Origin: an uncultured Clostridia bacterium | Lineage (GTDB): Bacteria; Bacillota; Clostridia; UMGS1883 | DNA length: 5,077 nucleotides | Reading direction: 5' to 3' | Assembly: GCA_934476455.1 (NCBI GenBank) | Contig: CAKSNY010000048.1 | Coordinates: 1-5,077, forward strand | Shown here: positions 1 through 5,029 of the stretch, piece by piece | Layout: every line of letters starts with the position of its first letter | Numbering within the stretch: position 1 is the first letter of the stretch | Notes under the pieces: model-generated | Told to the model about the DNA's origin: nothing | Databases searched by the model: none | Seen by the model: the letters and a program-made list of their open reading frames with translations, nothing else | Position numbers and translations under genes: made by a program

Positions 1-137
1 AACCCAAGACCTATAACACTTTTTACATTCGGCATAATTTTAAATATCGCGTCATCTTTTTCAAACCTGTCTGCCGGTGCAAACCCGACAATGTCCGCAT
101 CGTAGCGCTTTGCAAGCTCTTCTATTTGTTTATTCAT
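1..137 (-). CDS. QueG/RdhA-like Fe-S protein, third tandem paralogue (5' part only)
   Basis: I translated this by hand: an ATG at 137-135 opens a frame that stays open for 45 codons to the left edge, so only the N-terminus is present. The product begins MNKQIEELAKRYDADIVGFA and later reads IMPNVKSVIGLG. That segment matches the N-terminal signature of the two genes upstream in the operon (FPNAKSCIAFAF and LPHAKSIIGFGI), so it is a third paralogue of the same family. Its start overlaps the stop of the preceding gene in an ATGA arrangement. A purine-rich site (GGGGGCAGG, minus strand, about 152-144) sits 6 nt before the ATG, which supports translational coupling. The cobalamin-domain core and Fe-S cysteines would lie outside the window, so catalytic competence cannot be judged. 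Paralogy is seen directly; the biochemical role is unknown. Confidence 0.8.
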   Translation of the reverse strand, partial: MNKQIEELAKRYDADIVGFAPADRFEKDDAIFKIMPNVKSVIGLG

Positions 138-1036
138 ATTATACCTGCCCCCTTAAGATGCTTATAGCACGCTGTTTCGCACTTTTTTCCGCAAAGACAC
201 GGAACATACCCAAAATGCGTATTTGGCAGGAAATTCAAATACGGATATATTTCTTTTGCGCTTTCGGAATCAAACGCCATATCACCGTTTATTACTTTTT
301 CGCGCCGTGGGTCATCCTTTAAGAAATCCTCCGTCATAAACGGGTTTGATTTATGCGCACCGCGGTAATATACGCTGCACTGCCATGTGTCCGGACCGCT
401 GCTTCCTATTGCCTTTCCGGGGCATGCCTTTATGCACTCTCCGCAGCCGTCGCACAAATCTTTTTCAAACGGTGCGTCAAATTCAAGCGGCATATCGGTG
501 ATAATATATACAAAGCGCATATATGTACCGTACTTCGGCGTTATTACCTTACCGTGGATACCCGCCTTACCCAGTCCGCACACCTCTGCCGCGCGGTTAT
601 AATCTATTATAACGTCGGGAACGGGCTTTCCCTCTTCAACAGGGCTTGCATACTGCAATTCATATATACGGCTTACCTCGGGATTGGTTGTTTTGTCGCC
701 CTTTATTTTAAAACCGGGTATACCGCGCTGCAGACAGGCATCGTAGCCTTCGTTTTCTATCAGCGCGCCCATCTTAAGCAAAAATATTTCCGCAAAGCTT
801 TCGTCTATGTACTTAATGCCGAGATTTGTATAATTGTAATACTGGGCTTTGTTTTCCATCGCGTCATAAAGACCTCGCGGAATTTTTATTCCGAAGCCTA
901 TAATACTTTTCGCGTGCGGCAAAATAGCAAATGGGTTGCGCTGTGGCGTTTCTTTGCGCATAAGCTCGATATTTCCTATTCCGCACACGGCAGCGCCAAG
1001 CTCGCGCGCCGCTTTCTTTATATCTGCCGAATTCAT
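134..1036 (-). CDS. QueG/reductive dehalogenase-like double 4Fe-4S protein (300 aa)
   Basis: A cytoplasmic iron-sulfur protein of the superfamily containing epoxyqueuosine reductase (QueG) and reductive dehalogenases (RdhA). Known members bind cobalamin in an N-terminal nitroreductase-like domain. Visible elements: LPHAKSIIGFGIKIPRG near residues 39-55; CGLGKAGIHGKVITPKYG at 153-170, matching the GLG-x-xG...TPEYG core of RdhA/QueG; a ferredoxin motif with C195, C198, C201, C205; and WQC at 218-220 followed by NPF at 231-233, which corresponds to the lone cysteine (RCISYLT) that joins the second cluster in QueG. The C-terminal cysteines are C280, C282, C286, C290. I chose ATG 1036 rather than the upstream in-frame ATG at 1066: GGGGGAG lies immediately before 1036, whereas 1066 lies inside the preceding gene. 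There is no Tat signal and no HEAT-repeat tail. Substrate unknown; a true QueG is unlikely because GLGWIGKHSL is not conserved. Confidence 0.88.
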   Translation of the reverse strand: MNSADIKKAARELGAAVCGIGNIELMRKETPQRNPFAILPHAKSIIGFGIKIPRGLYDAMENKAQYYNYTNLGIKYIDESFAEIFLLKMGALIENEGYDACLQRGIPGFKIKGDKTTNPEVSRIYELQYASPVEEGKPVPDVIIDYNRAAEVCGLGKAGIHGKVITPKYGTYMRFVYIITDMPLEFDAPFEKDLCDGCGECIKACPGKAIGSSGPDTWQCSVYYRGAHKSNPFMTEDFLKDDPRREKVINGDMAFDSESAKEIYPYLNFLPNTHFGYVPCLCGKKCETACYKHLKGAGII

Positions 1037-1040
1037 ATTT

Positions 1041-1050
1041 CTCCCCCTTA
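1041..1050 (-). promoter_or_regulatory. Ribosome binding site deciding the start of the 300-aa gene
   Basis: On the minus strand the stop codon of the 361-aa gene (TAA, 1050-1048) runs straight into GGGGGAG (1047-1041), then AAAT and the ATG at 1036. The strong purine run favours 1036 over the longer start at 1066. The two cistrons are thus separated by 11 nt, all of it used for the ribosome binding site. Confidence 0.8.
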
Positions 1051-2133
1051 CCTGTCCATTTTCCATGCCTGTTTCCGCTCTCGAAGCGGTCTGTGAAATC
1101 TGCCTTCCATACAGCCGCCCTTCTTTTCAAGCATACTTACGCATGCCCGTATACATCCGCCGCATTTTGCCATATTGTAGCCTACCCAGCTCGGAAAATA
1201 TTTTTCAAGCGCCGTATAAACCTTCATTACTTCCTTTTCGTCGGCTTTATCGGTAACGCCCTCAAGCAAATCAAGCATTCCGTTTTCGTTTTTGTCAAAC
1301 ACCTCTTTAGGTACAAACGGGTTGAAATATCTGCCGCCGTGCGTGTAAAACGCATAGCAGCGCCACATATCTATATCTCCCCATTCGCATATTTTACCCG
1401 CTATGTTTACACGAACGGTTTTTCCCGAATTTATTGCGGGAATACACCCCCCCGGACATTCGCGCACGCACGCCCCGCATTTTCTGCAAAGGGAGTTTCC
1501 CGAATACATTTCGTCGTACTTGTCAAATTCAGCATCCGTAAAGATAAAAGCAACACGCTGCAGCGGTCCGAATTCCGGGGTAAGAAGCATCTTGCTCCAC
1601 CCTATTTCGCCAAGCCCGCAAGCCACGGCGGCAATTCTGAACTGGAACTGCAAATCCGGCGGGACCTTGCCCTCCTCGGCTTCACGCGTAAACTGCACGC
1701 TTCTGTGATGTGCTGTTTTACCCTTTGCGTGCTTGCTTACCTCAATCTGTTCCTCCGGAGAAAGGGTATTTCCCGGCGTTCCATCCATATCAGACACAAC
1801 GCCCCTTGCGCCGGTGTTACGATAGACAACAGCCTCATAGCCTGCGTCCTCTATCACCTTTCCCACATGGTAAAGCACTGCCGGCGCATAAATCTCGTTT
1901 ATGCCGCCGTATGCCATAGACGGGTACTGGTAAAATTGTGTCCCCTCCTCTATACCGCGCTGTACCCCGCGCGGTATTCTGAAAGCAAACGCTATACAGC
2001 TTTTTGCATTCGGAAACAGGTATCTCGGATCCATTTCTTTCGGCGCGCCCTCAAACCGTGACATCGGACCTATTGCGCATTTGTCGGCACCGGCAAAAGC
2101 GGCGGCCTCTTTAATTTTTTCGTTTATCAGCAT
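1048..2133 (-). CDS. QueG/reductive dehalogenase-like double 4Fe-4S protein (361 aa)
   Basis: First of three tandem paralogues. Family elements in order: FPNAKSCIAFAFRIPRG at residues 40-56; ACGLGEIGWSKMLLTPEFGP at 171-190, very close to the RdhA pattern G-x-GE-x-G-x-x-x-x-LLTPE(Y/F)GP; cluster 1 ligands C216, C219, C222, C226 (C-x2-C-x2-C-x3-CP); MWRCYAFYT around C259, equivalent to QueG's RCISYLT, with NPF at 271-273; and cluster 2 cysteines C324, C327, C331, with a further C341. Together these predict two 4Fe-4S clusters and a cobalamin-type N-terminal domain, but cobalamin binding is inferred from the family only. There is no twin-arginine leader, so it is cytoplasmic, unlike respiratory dehalogenases. 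The ATG at 2133 follows GGAGG with 6 nt between. The start overlaps the U32-like gene by 7 nt (ATGCTGA), indicating coupled translation. Automatic pipelines may call it epoxyqueuosine reductase; substrate is unknown. Confidence 0.9.
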   Translation of the reverse strand: MLINEKIKEAAAFAGADKCAIGPMSRFEGAPKEMDPRYLFPNAKSCIAFAFRIPRGVQRGIEEGTQFYQYPSMAYGGINEIYAPAVLYHVGKVIEDAGYEAVVYRNTGARGVVSDMDGTPGNTLSPEEQIEVSKHAKGKTAHHRSVQFTREAEEGKVPPDLQFQFRIAAVACGLGEIGWSKMLLTPEFGPLQRVAFIFTDAEFDKYDEMYSGNSLCRKCGACVRECPGGCIPAINSGKTVRVNIAGKICEWGDIDMWRCYAFYTHGGRYFNPFVPKEVFDKNENGMLDLLEGVTDKADEKEVMKVYTALEKYFPSWVGYNMAKCGGCIRACVSMLEKKGGCMEGRFHRPLRERKQAWKMDR

Positions 2134-3119
2134 ATGCCGTCCTCCAATTTTATTTTTGCATTGTTTAAATTACAGTATATAAGTTTTTCATCCTTTACAC
2201 AGCTTTTAATAAGGCTGTTTTCTATTATGTACGGATAAAAAACGCCGCTGTGGTCCGGCTCTAGAAGCCCGGGCAGATTCCCGGAAAAATGCCCCTTTTC
2301 TATATAAGCCTCCAAAATCGGATAAGGATTTTTTACTACACGCGTTGCAAGCTTTATTCCGTCGAAAAGATTTTCGTACAGCGCTGTATCCTCCGGGCGT
2401 ATAAATCCCGTAACATCAAGAAAGCGCTGCGGGTTATTTTTAAGAAATTTCCTGCACACCCCAAAAAATTCATACCCGTTATCATATGCGCTTATTTGTG
2501 CCTCATGCGCTACAAGATTATCGTGAAAGGTATGTGCCGAACAATTGTTAAGGCATCCGCTGTTCGCAAGTCCGAAAAGCCGTTTTCCGTTTGCATCGCA
2601 CCAGTCTTTTATTTTTCGTATCACGGCAAAATTTCTGTTTTGTTCGCGCTGCAAATAAAAGCTGTCGAACACATCCGAAACATATTCCATTCCCTCGATG
2701 CTTCCTATGTTCATATTAACGGAGGCGCGAACCTCTGTTTCAGGGAAATTTTCCTTTGTAAATCTTGCAATAAGGGGCGATGTGGTTGTTATTGATAAAA
2801 GATTGTATTCGCTGCCTGCAAACTCAATTGTATCGCCTATTTTTTGAAAAAACTTTCTCGACTGGCTTTTTTCTCCGTAACACATAGCGTTAAACAGCAT
2901 ATTAAGACCGATCGATTTTTCCGACAGTCTTTTTAAATCGCGCATTTGCTTTTGCTGTGCCTCCCATGGGGTTATTCCGTTTACGGACAGCGTGCTGTTC
3001 CTTCCGTTTTCAAAATCTCCCCAGGCAAAATAAACCTCCGAAATGCCTTTTGAAAGCTCGATTATTTTATTTATGTAATTGTCATTTTCTTCAATCCTGT
3101 ATCCGACGCAGTATTTCAT
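2127..3119 (-). CDS. Peptidase U32-like (UbiU/UbiV-like) TIM-barrel protein, 330 aa
   Basis: Promoter-proximal gene of the operon. I assign it to the U32/collagenase-like superfamily from its layout. An early strand SEVYFAWGDF (27-36) is followed by LNMLFNAMCYG (72-82), a repeated barrel rhythm, and FYLQRE...IRKIKDWCDANGKRLFGLANSGCLNNC (about 154-193). A late RPEDTALYENLFDGIKLATR (241-260) parallels the RPEDL...D-x-KI-x-GR element of U32 proteins. Known U32 members include the Fe-S hydroxylases UbiU/UbiV and the RNA-modifying TrhP and RlhA. Here C189, C193 and C222 are candidate cluster ligands, and the adjacent SAHTFHDNLVAHE (194-206) is rich in His and acidic residues. The cysteine spacing differs from the classical motif, so an Fe-S cluster is only inferred. 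The start at 3119 has a weak ribosome binding site (AAAGGCTGGG, 13 nt or less away). It lacks signal or membrane segments. Family call is moderately sure; function unknown. Confidence 0.82.
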   Translation of the reverse strand: MKYCVGYRIEENDNYINKIIELSKGISEVYFAWGDFENGRNSTLSVNGITPWEAQQKQMRDLKRLSEKSIGLNMLFNAMCYGEKSQSRKFFQKIGDTIEFAGSEYNLLSITTTSPLIARFTKENFPETEVRASVNMNIGSIEGMEYVSDVFDSFYLQREQNRNFAVIRKIKDWCDANGKRLFGLANSGCLNNCSAHTFHDNLVAHEAQISAYDNGYEFFGVCRKFLKNNPQRFLDVTGFIRPEDTALYENLFDGIKLATRVVKNPYPILEAYIEKGHFSGNLPGLLEPDHSGVFYPYIIENSLIKSCVKDEKLIYCNLNNAKIKLEDGIC

Positions 3120-3143
3120 AGCACAACCCAGCCTTTTAACTAT

Positions 3144-3172
3144 ATTATAGACTTATTGTTTTTTTATTGCTA
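3144..3172 (-). promoter_or_regulatory. Predicted operon promoter (good -10, poor -35)
   Basis: On the minus strand a perfect TATAAT (3149-3144) lies 17 bp after TAGCAA (3172-3167), which matches the consensus -35 poorly. Transcription would begin near 3137, giving a leader of about 18 nt before the ATG at 3119. A strong -10 with a weak -35 is typical of promoters that need an activator, which fits the divergently encoded AraC-family protein. Prediction from sequence only. Confidence 0.55.
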
Positions 3173-3177
3173 TAATT

Positions 3178-3206
3178 AAACAAATGCAAAATATAAAAAA
3201 ACAAAT
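3178..3206. repeat. 21-bp-spaced direct repeat, candidate AraC-family operator
   Basis: AAACAAAT occurs at 3178-3185 and again at 3199-3206, start to start 21 bp, i.e. two helical turns. The copies would lie at about -41 to -48 and -62 to -69 from the predicted operon start site, next to its poor -35. They also lie just upstream of the regulator's own -35. Direct repeats about 21 bp apart are common operators of AraC-family dimers. The surrounding DNA is A-rich, so chance occurrence is possible. Confidence 0.4.
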
Positions 3207-3213
3207 ATTTCGC

Positions 3214-3242
3214 TTGAATATCCCCAAAAAATTTGTTATTAT
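3214..3242 (+). promoter_or_regulatory. Predicted promoter of the AraC-family gene
   Basis: TTGAAT (3214-3219), a 17-bp spacer, and TATTAT (3237-3242) preceded by TG one base upstream (an extended -10). The start site would be near 3249, leaving a short leader that contains the ribosome binding site AAAGGGGGG (3252-3260), 6 nt before the ATG at 3267. It looks constitutive and reasonably strong. Confidence 0.7.
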
Positions 3243-3266
3243 GTTAATTGCAAAGGGGGGCGCATT

Positions 3267-4118
3267 ATGAGCCTGTATAAGCTAAATCCTTTTATTCGCT
3301 ATGCGCGGGTACATTCAGGGCATATAGTTTGGAACCGTGACAGCATTTGTTACGACTGCCGCCTTTTTTTCATAAAGAGCGGCAAAGGTGTTTTAATTGC
3401 TGACAACAAAAAATATGAATTTTACGAAAATACCGCAATCTATTTACCGCCTGAAAGCGCATACCGTCTTAATTTTTATGATAATGCAAGCTGCAAAATG
3501 ATTGTGCTTAATTTTGACCTGACAGACGAATTTTCAGAATTTGAAAAGTCTCTCGGTACGGCTAATCACAAAAATTTTGACAAAAAAAAGATTAAACTGT
3601 CCGTTTGCGGCGATGCCTTGTCCGAACCTCTGGTGGTTACAGACTGCACGTCACTTTCCGAAAGTCTTAACGGTTGTACGCAAAATTTTCTTACGCACAG
3701 TACATTTTACCGTGAAAAATCCTCTGCACTGCTTAAGCTTTGCCTTTTAGAGTTAATAAACAAAAGCACGCACACCTCCGTCAGCAATAAAATTGTTGAC
3801 GAAATTTTGTCGTACATCCATATTTTTTACGCAAGCTCCGATTTAAACAACACCACTATAGCAAAACGCTTTAATTACCATCCGTATTACATAAGTACAC
3901 TTTTTAAAGAAATTACGGGGATGACTTTGCACAAATATATTGTAAACTACAGGGTGCGTATGGCAAAAAACGCCCTTATGACAACCGACCTTGACATTGG
4001 CACAATTGCATTTGAAACGGGCTTTTCCTCTGCGAGCCATTTTACAAAAACATTTCACGCCATCTGCAAAATGACCCCCGCAAAATACAAAGCCACGCAT
4101 ATGCTTGTGGATATTTAA
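3267..4118 (+). CDS. AraC-family transcriptional regulator, 283 aa
   Basis: A two-domain regulator of normal length for the family. Residues about 1-110 look like the cupin-type ligand-sensing domain: short beta-rich segments such as RLFFIKSGKGVLIADNKKYEF (split at 32-52) and the AIYLPPESAYRL stretch at 57-68, typical of AraC-type jelly rolls. Residues about 175-277 are the double helix-turn-helix DNA-binding domain. Its first HTH is near 196-218 (IAKRFNYHPYYISTLFKEITG). Its second HTH carries the family signature IGTIAFETGFSSASHFTKTF (244-263), then MTPAKYK (269-275). It is divergent from the U32/QueG-like operon and shares about 150 bp of regulatory DNA with it, so it most likely controls that operon, probably as an activator. 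The inducer cannot be read from the sequence. The start ATG is supported by AAAGGGGGG 6 nt upstream. No terminator is clear after the stop. Confidence 0.95.
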   Translation: MSLYKLNPFIRYARVHSGHIVWNRDSICYDCRLFFIKSGKGVLIADNKKYEFYENTAIYLPPESAYRLNFYDNASCKMIVLNFDLTDEFSEFEKSLGTANHKNFDKKKIKLSVCGDALSEPLVVTDCTSLSESLNGCTQNFLTHSTFYREKSSALLKLCLLELINKSTHTSVSNKIVDEILSYIHIFYASSDLNNTTIAKRFNYHPYYISTLFKEITGMTLHKYIVNYRVRMAKNALMTTDLDIGTIAFETGFSSASHFTKTFHAICKMTPAKYKATHMLVDI

Positions 4119-4122
4119 TTTT

Positions 4123-4142
4123 TTTCGAACAAATGTTTGAAA
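4123..4142. promoter_or_regulatory. LexA (SOS) box upstream of lexA
   Basis: CGAACAAATGTTTG (4126-4139) fits every position of the Firmicutes LexA consensus CGAAC-RNRY-GTTYG. The flanks extend the dyad as TTTC...GAAA (4123-4142). It overlaps the lexA -35 hexamer, so bound LexA would block RNA polymerase, giving classical autorepression relieved by DNA damage. The box begins only 8 nt after the AraC gene's stop codon. Confidence 0.93.
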
Positions 4143-4165
4143 TTTGGTTTTATATGTGTTATAAT
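4137..4165 (+). promoter_or_regulatory. lexA promoter
   Basis: TTGAAA (4137-4142), a 17-bp spacer, and a perfect TATAAT (4160-4165) with TG one base upstream (an extended -10). The -35 lies in the right half of the LexA box. Transcription would start near 4172. This gives lexA its own promoter, independent of the AraC-family gene upstream on the same strand. Confidence 0.85.
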
Positions 4166-4182
4166 GTTGTTATACAGATTTG

Positions 4183-4187
4183 GGAGG
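4183..4187 (+). promoter_or_regulatory. Ribosome binding site deciding the lexA start
   Basis: GGAGG within the run GGGAGGGGAG (4182-4191), 7 nt before the ATG at 4195. An in-frame TTG at 4180 would give five extra residues but lies on top of this site, so the ATG is preferred. Confidence 0.85.
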
Positions 4188-4194
4188 GGAGCTT

Positions 4195-4836
4195 ATGGCA
4201 GCTAACATTGATAAACAAATGCAGATATTAAGTTTTATAGAAGAGTACACGCAGGAAAACGGCTTTCCGCCGACGGTGCGTGAAATATGCCACGGGGTAG
4301 GTCTTAATTCACCTTCTACGGTACACGGCTATCTCAACCGGCTTGAAAAAAAGGGGTATCTTGTTAAATCACAGGGAAGTTCGCGCGGGCTTCGGCTGTG
4401 CAGTACCTCCAAAGGAAGTGCCGATTGCGTGCCGCTGTCGCCGCTTGCACCTGTCGAAAAGGAATATATGGAGGTTCCCGTTATAGGGCGCGTAAGTGCG
4501 GGTCTGCCTATTCTTGCCGAAGAAAACAGAGAGCGGACATTCCCTCTTCCTATGGATTTTGCGAAAAAGAATGACGTGTTTATGCTTCACGTTCACGGTG
4601 AAAGTATGATAAACGCCGGAATACTTGACGGCGACTATGTTATTGTTGAACGCTGCGCCGTAGCGAACAACGGCGAAATGATAGTTGCTCTTGTTGACGA
4701 CAGTGCAACCGTAAAAACCTTTTATAAAGAAAACGGACATTTTCGTCTTCAGCCGGAAAACGACTTTATGGAGCCCATTATTGTCGACAGCGTATCTGTT
4801 TTGGGCAAGGTAATAGGCGTTTACCGTATGCTGTAA
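4195..4836 (+). CDS. lexA: LexA, SOS-response repressor and self-cleaving protease, 213 aa
   Basis: Repressor of DNA-damage genes that cleaves itself when stimulated by RecA filaments. The N-terminal winged helix (residues about 1-68) contains NGFPPTVREICHGVGLNSPS (22-41), the LexA recognition helix region, and YLNRLEKKGYL (46-56). The C-terminal S24 peptidase domain shows the scissile Ala-Gly in VIGRVSAGLP (A102-G103), the nucleophile S137 in HGESM, and the general-base lysine K174 in ATVKTF. All catalytic elements are therefore intact, and length is normal for the family. I place the start at ATG 4195 rather than the in-frame TTG at 4180. The TTG overlaps the ribosome binding site GGGAGGGGAG (4182-4191), which sits 7 nt (from GGAGG) before 4195. 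The upstream LexA box overlapping the promoter shows autoregulation. It appears unrelated to the operon on the left. Confidence 0.98.
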   Translation: MAANIDKQMQILSFIEEYTQENGFPPTVREICHGVGLNSPSTVHGYLNRLEKKGYLVKSQGSSRGLRLCSTSKGSADCVPLSPLAPVEKEYMEVPVIGRVSAGLPILAEENRERTFPLPMDFAKKNDVFMLHVHGESMINAGILDGDYVIVERCAVANNGEMIVALVDDSATVKTFYKENGHFRLQPENDFMEPIIVDSVSVLGKVIGVYRML

Positions 4837-4862
4837 AAAGAATACAAAAATAAAAATCCGGC

Positions 4863-4915
4863 GCTTTCTCAGCCAAAGCAGGCAAGGAAGTATTGCCCTG
4901 CCAAGCATCTTTTTT
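4863..4915 (+). terminator. Possible lexA terminator (branched hairpin plus T-run)
   Basis: Beginning 27 nt after the lexA stop, GCAGG-CAA (4878-4885) can pair with TTG-CCTGC (4893-4901, one bulged C) around a 7-nt loop. An outer GCTT/AAGC (4863-4866 with 4903-4906) would bring the base of the structure within 3 nt of six Ts (4910-4915). The inner stem alone is 8 nt from the T-run, so this is an imperfect intrinsic terminator; folding was judged by eye. Confidence 0.4.
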
Positions 4916-4930
4916 GCGGTTTTCTGCGTT

Positions 4931-4968
4931 AAAAAGGCTCGAAATCCGACAGGAGCATCCTCTTTTTT
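4931..4968. terminator. Possible bidirectional terminator
   Basis: AAAAAG (4931-4936) can pair with CTTTTT (4962-4967), and inside it GCTC (4937-4940) with GAGC (4953-4956), with an internal loop of ATCCT on one side. Read on the plus strand the structure ends in six Ts; read on the minus strand it ends in CTTTTT. This A-stem-T layout is usual between convergent genes and would suit lexA on the left and a minus-strand gene ending at 5030. The GC part of the stem is short. Confidence 0.4.
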
Positions 4969-5029
4969 GCCTTAAAATTTATCAAAAATTATTATTTACA
5001 GGGTGCGAAGCAGTTTTGAAGGCCGAAGC

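Larger units (their letters stand above)
4837..5029. other. Intergenic region downstream of lexA
   Basis: No credible protein gene lies here: frames are short, lack ribosome binding sites, and the DNA is AT-rich with T-runs. The stretch holds the two terminator-like hairpins listed separately. Two similar pieces, AAGCATCTTTTTTGC (4903-4917) and GAGCATCCTCTTTTTTGC (4953-4970), recur 50 bp apart. I saw no second LexA box, tRNA, or recognisable riboswitch. Confidence 0.6.

Noticed and set aside
1037..1066. Ten-residue longer N-terminus for the 300-aa protein, starting at 1066
   Set aside because: It lies within the preceding gene and the strong GGGGGAG site points to ATG 1036; the extension does not resemble the paralogues' N-termini.
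353..1096. Long plus-strand open frame (247 codons) opposite the 300-aa Fe-S protein gene
   Set aside because: It is antisense to a gene with clear family motifs, has no ribosome binding site, and encodes a composition without recognisable domains; it is a shadow of codon bias.
1093..2061. Long plus-strand open frame (322 codons) opposite the 361-aa Fe-S protein gene
   Set aside because: Same reason: the minus strand has the cysteine motifs and operon context; the plus product is Arg/His/Cys-rich without family features.
2538..2551. CGAACAATTGTTAA, a near-match to a LexA box
   Set aside because: It breaks the consensus in the core and at the end, and it is inside the U32-like coding sequence, far from a promoter.
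3120..3266. Cobalamin riboswitch in front of the operon
   Set aside because: Considered because the operon may be cobalamin-dependent, but the predicted leader is only about 18 nt and no B12-box-like sequence is present.
4096..4125. CCACG...TGTGG hairpin followed by a T-run at the end of the AraC gene as a terminator
   Set aside because: The stem is only five pairs including a wobble, lies in coding sequence, and is separated from the T-run by an AT-rich gap.
4369..4908. Minus-strand open frame of 179 codons opposite lexA
   Set aside because: Antisense shadow of lexA, whose protein has all family motifs; no ribosome binding site or recognisable domain.
4936..4950. GGCTCGAAATCC resembling a tRNA T-loop
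   Set aside because: The flanking bases cannot form the five-pair T-stem, and there is no matching anticodon arm or acceptor stem.
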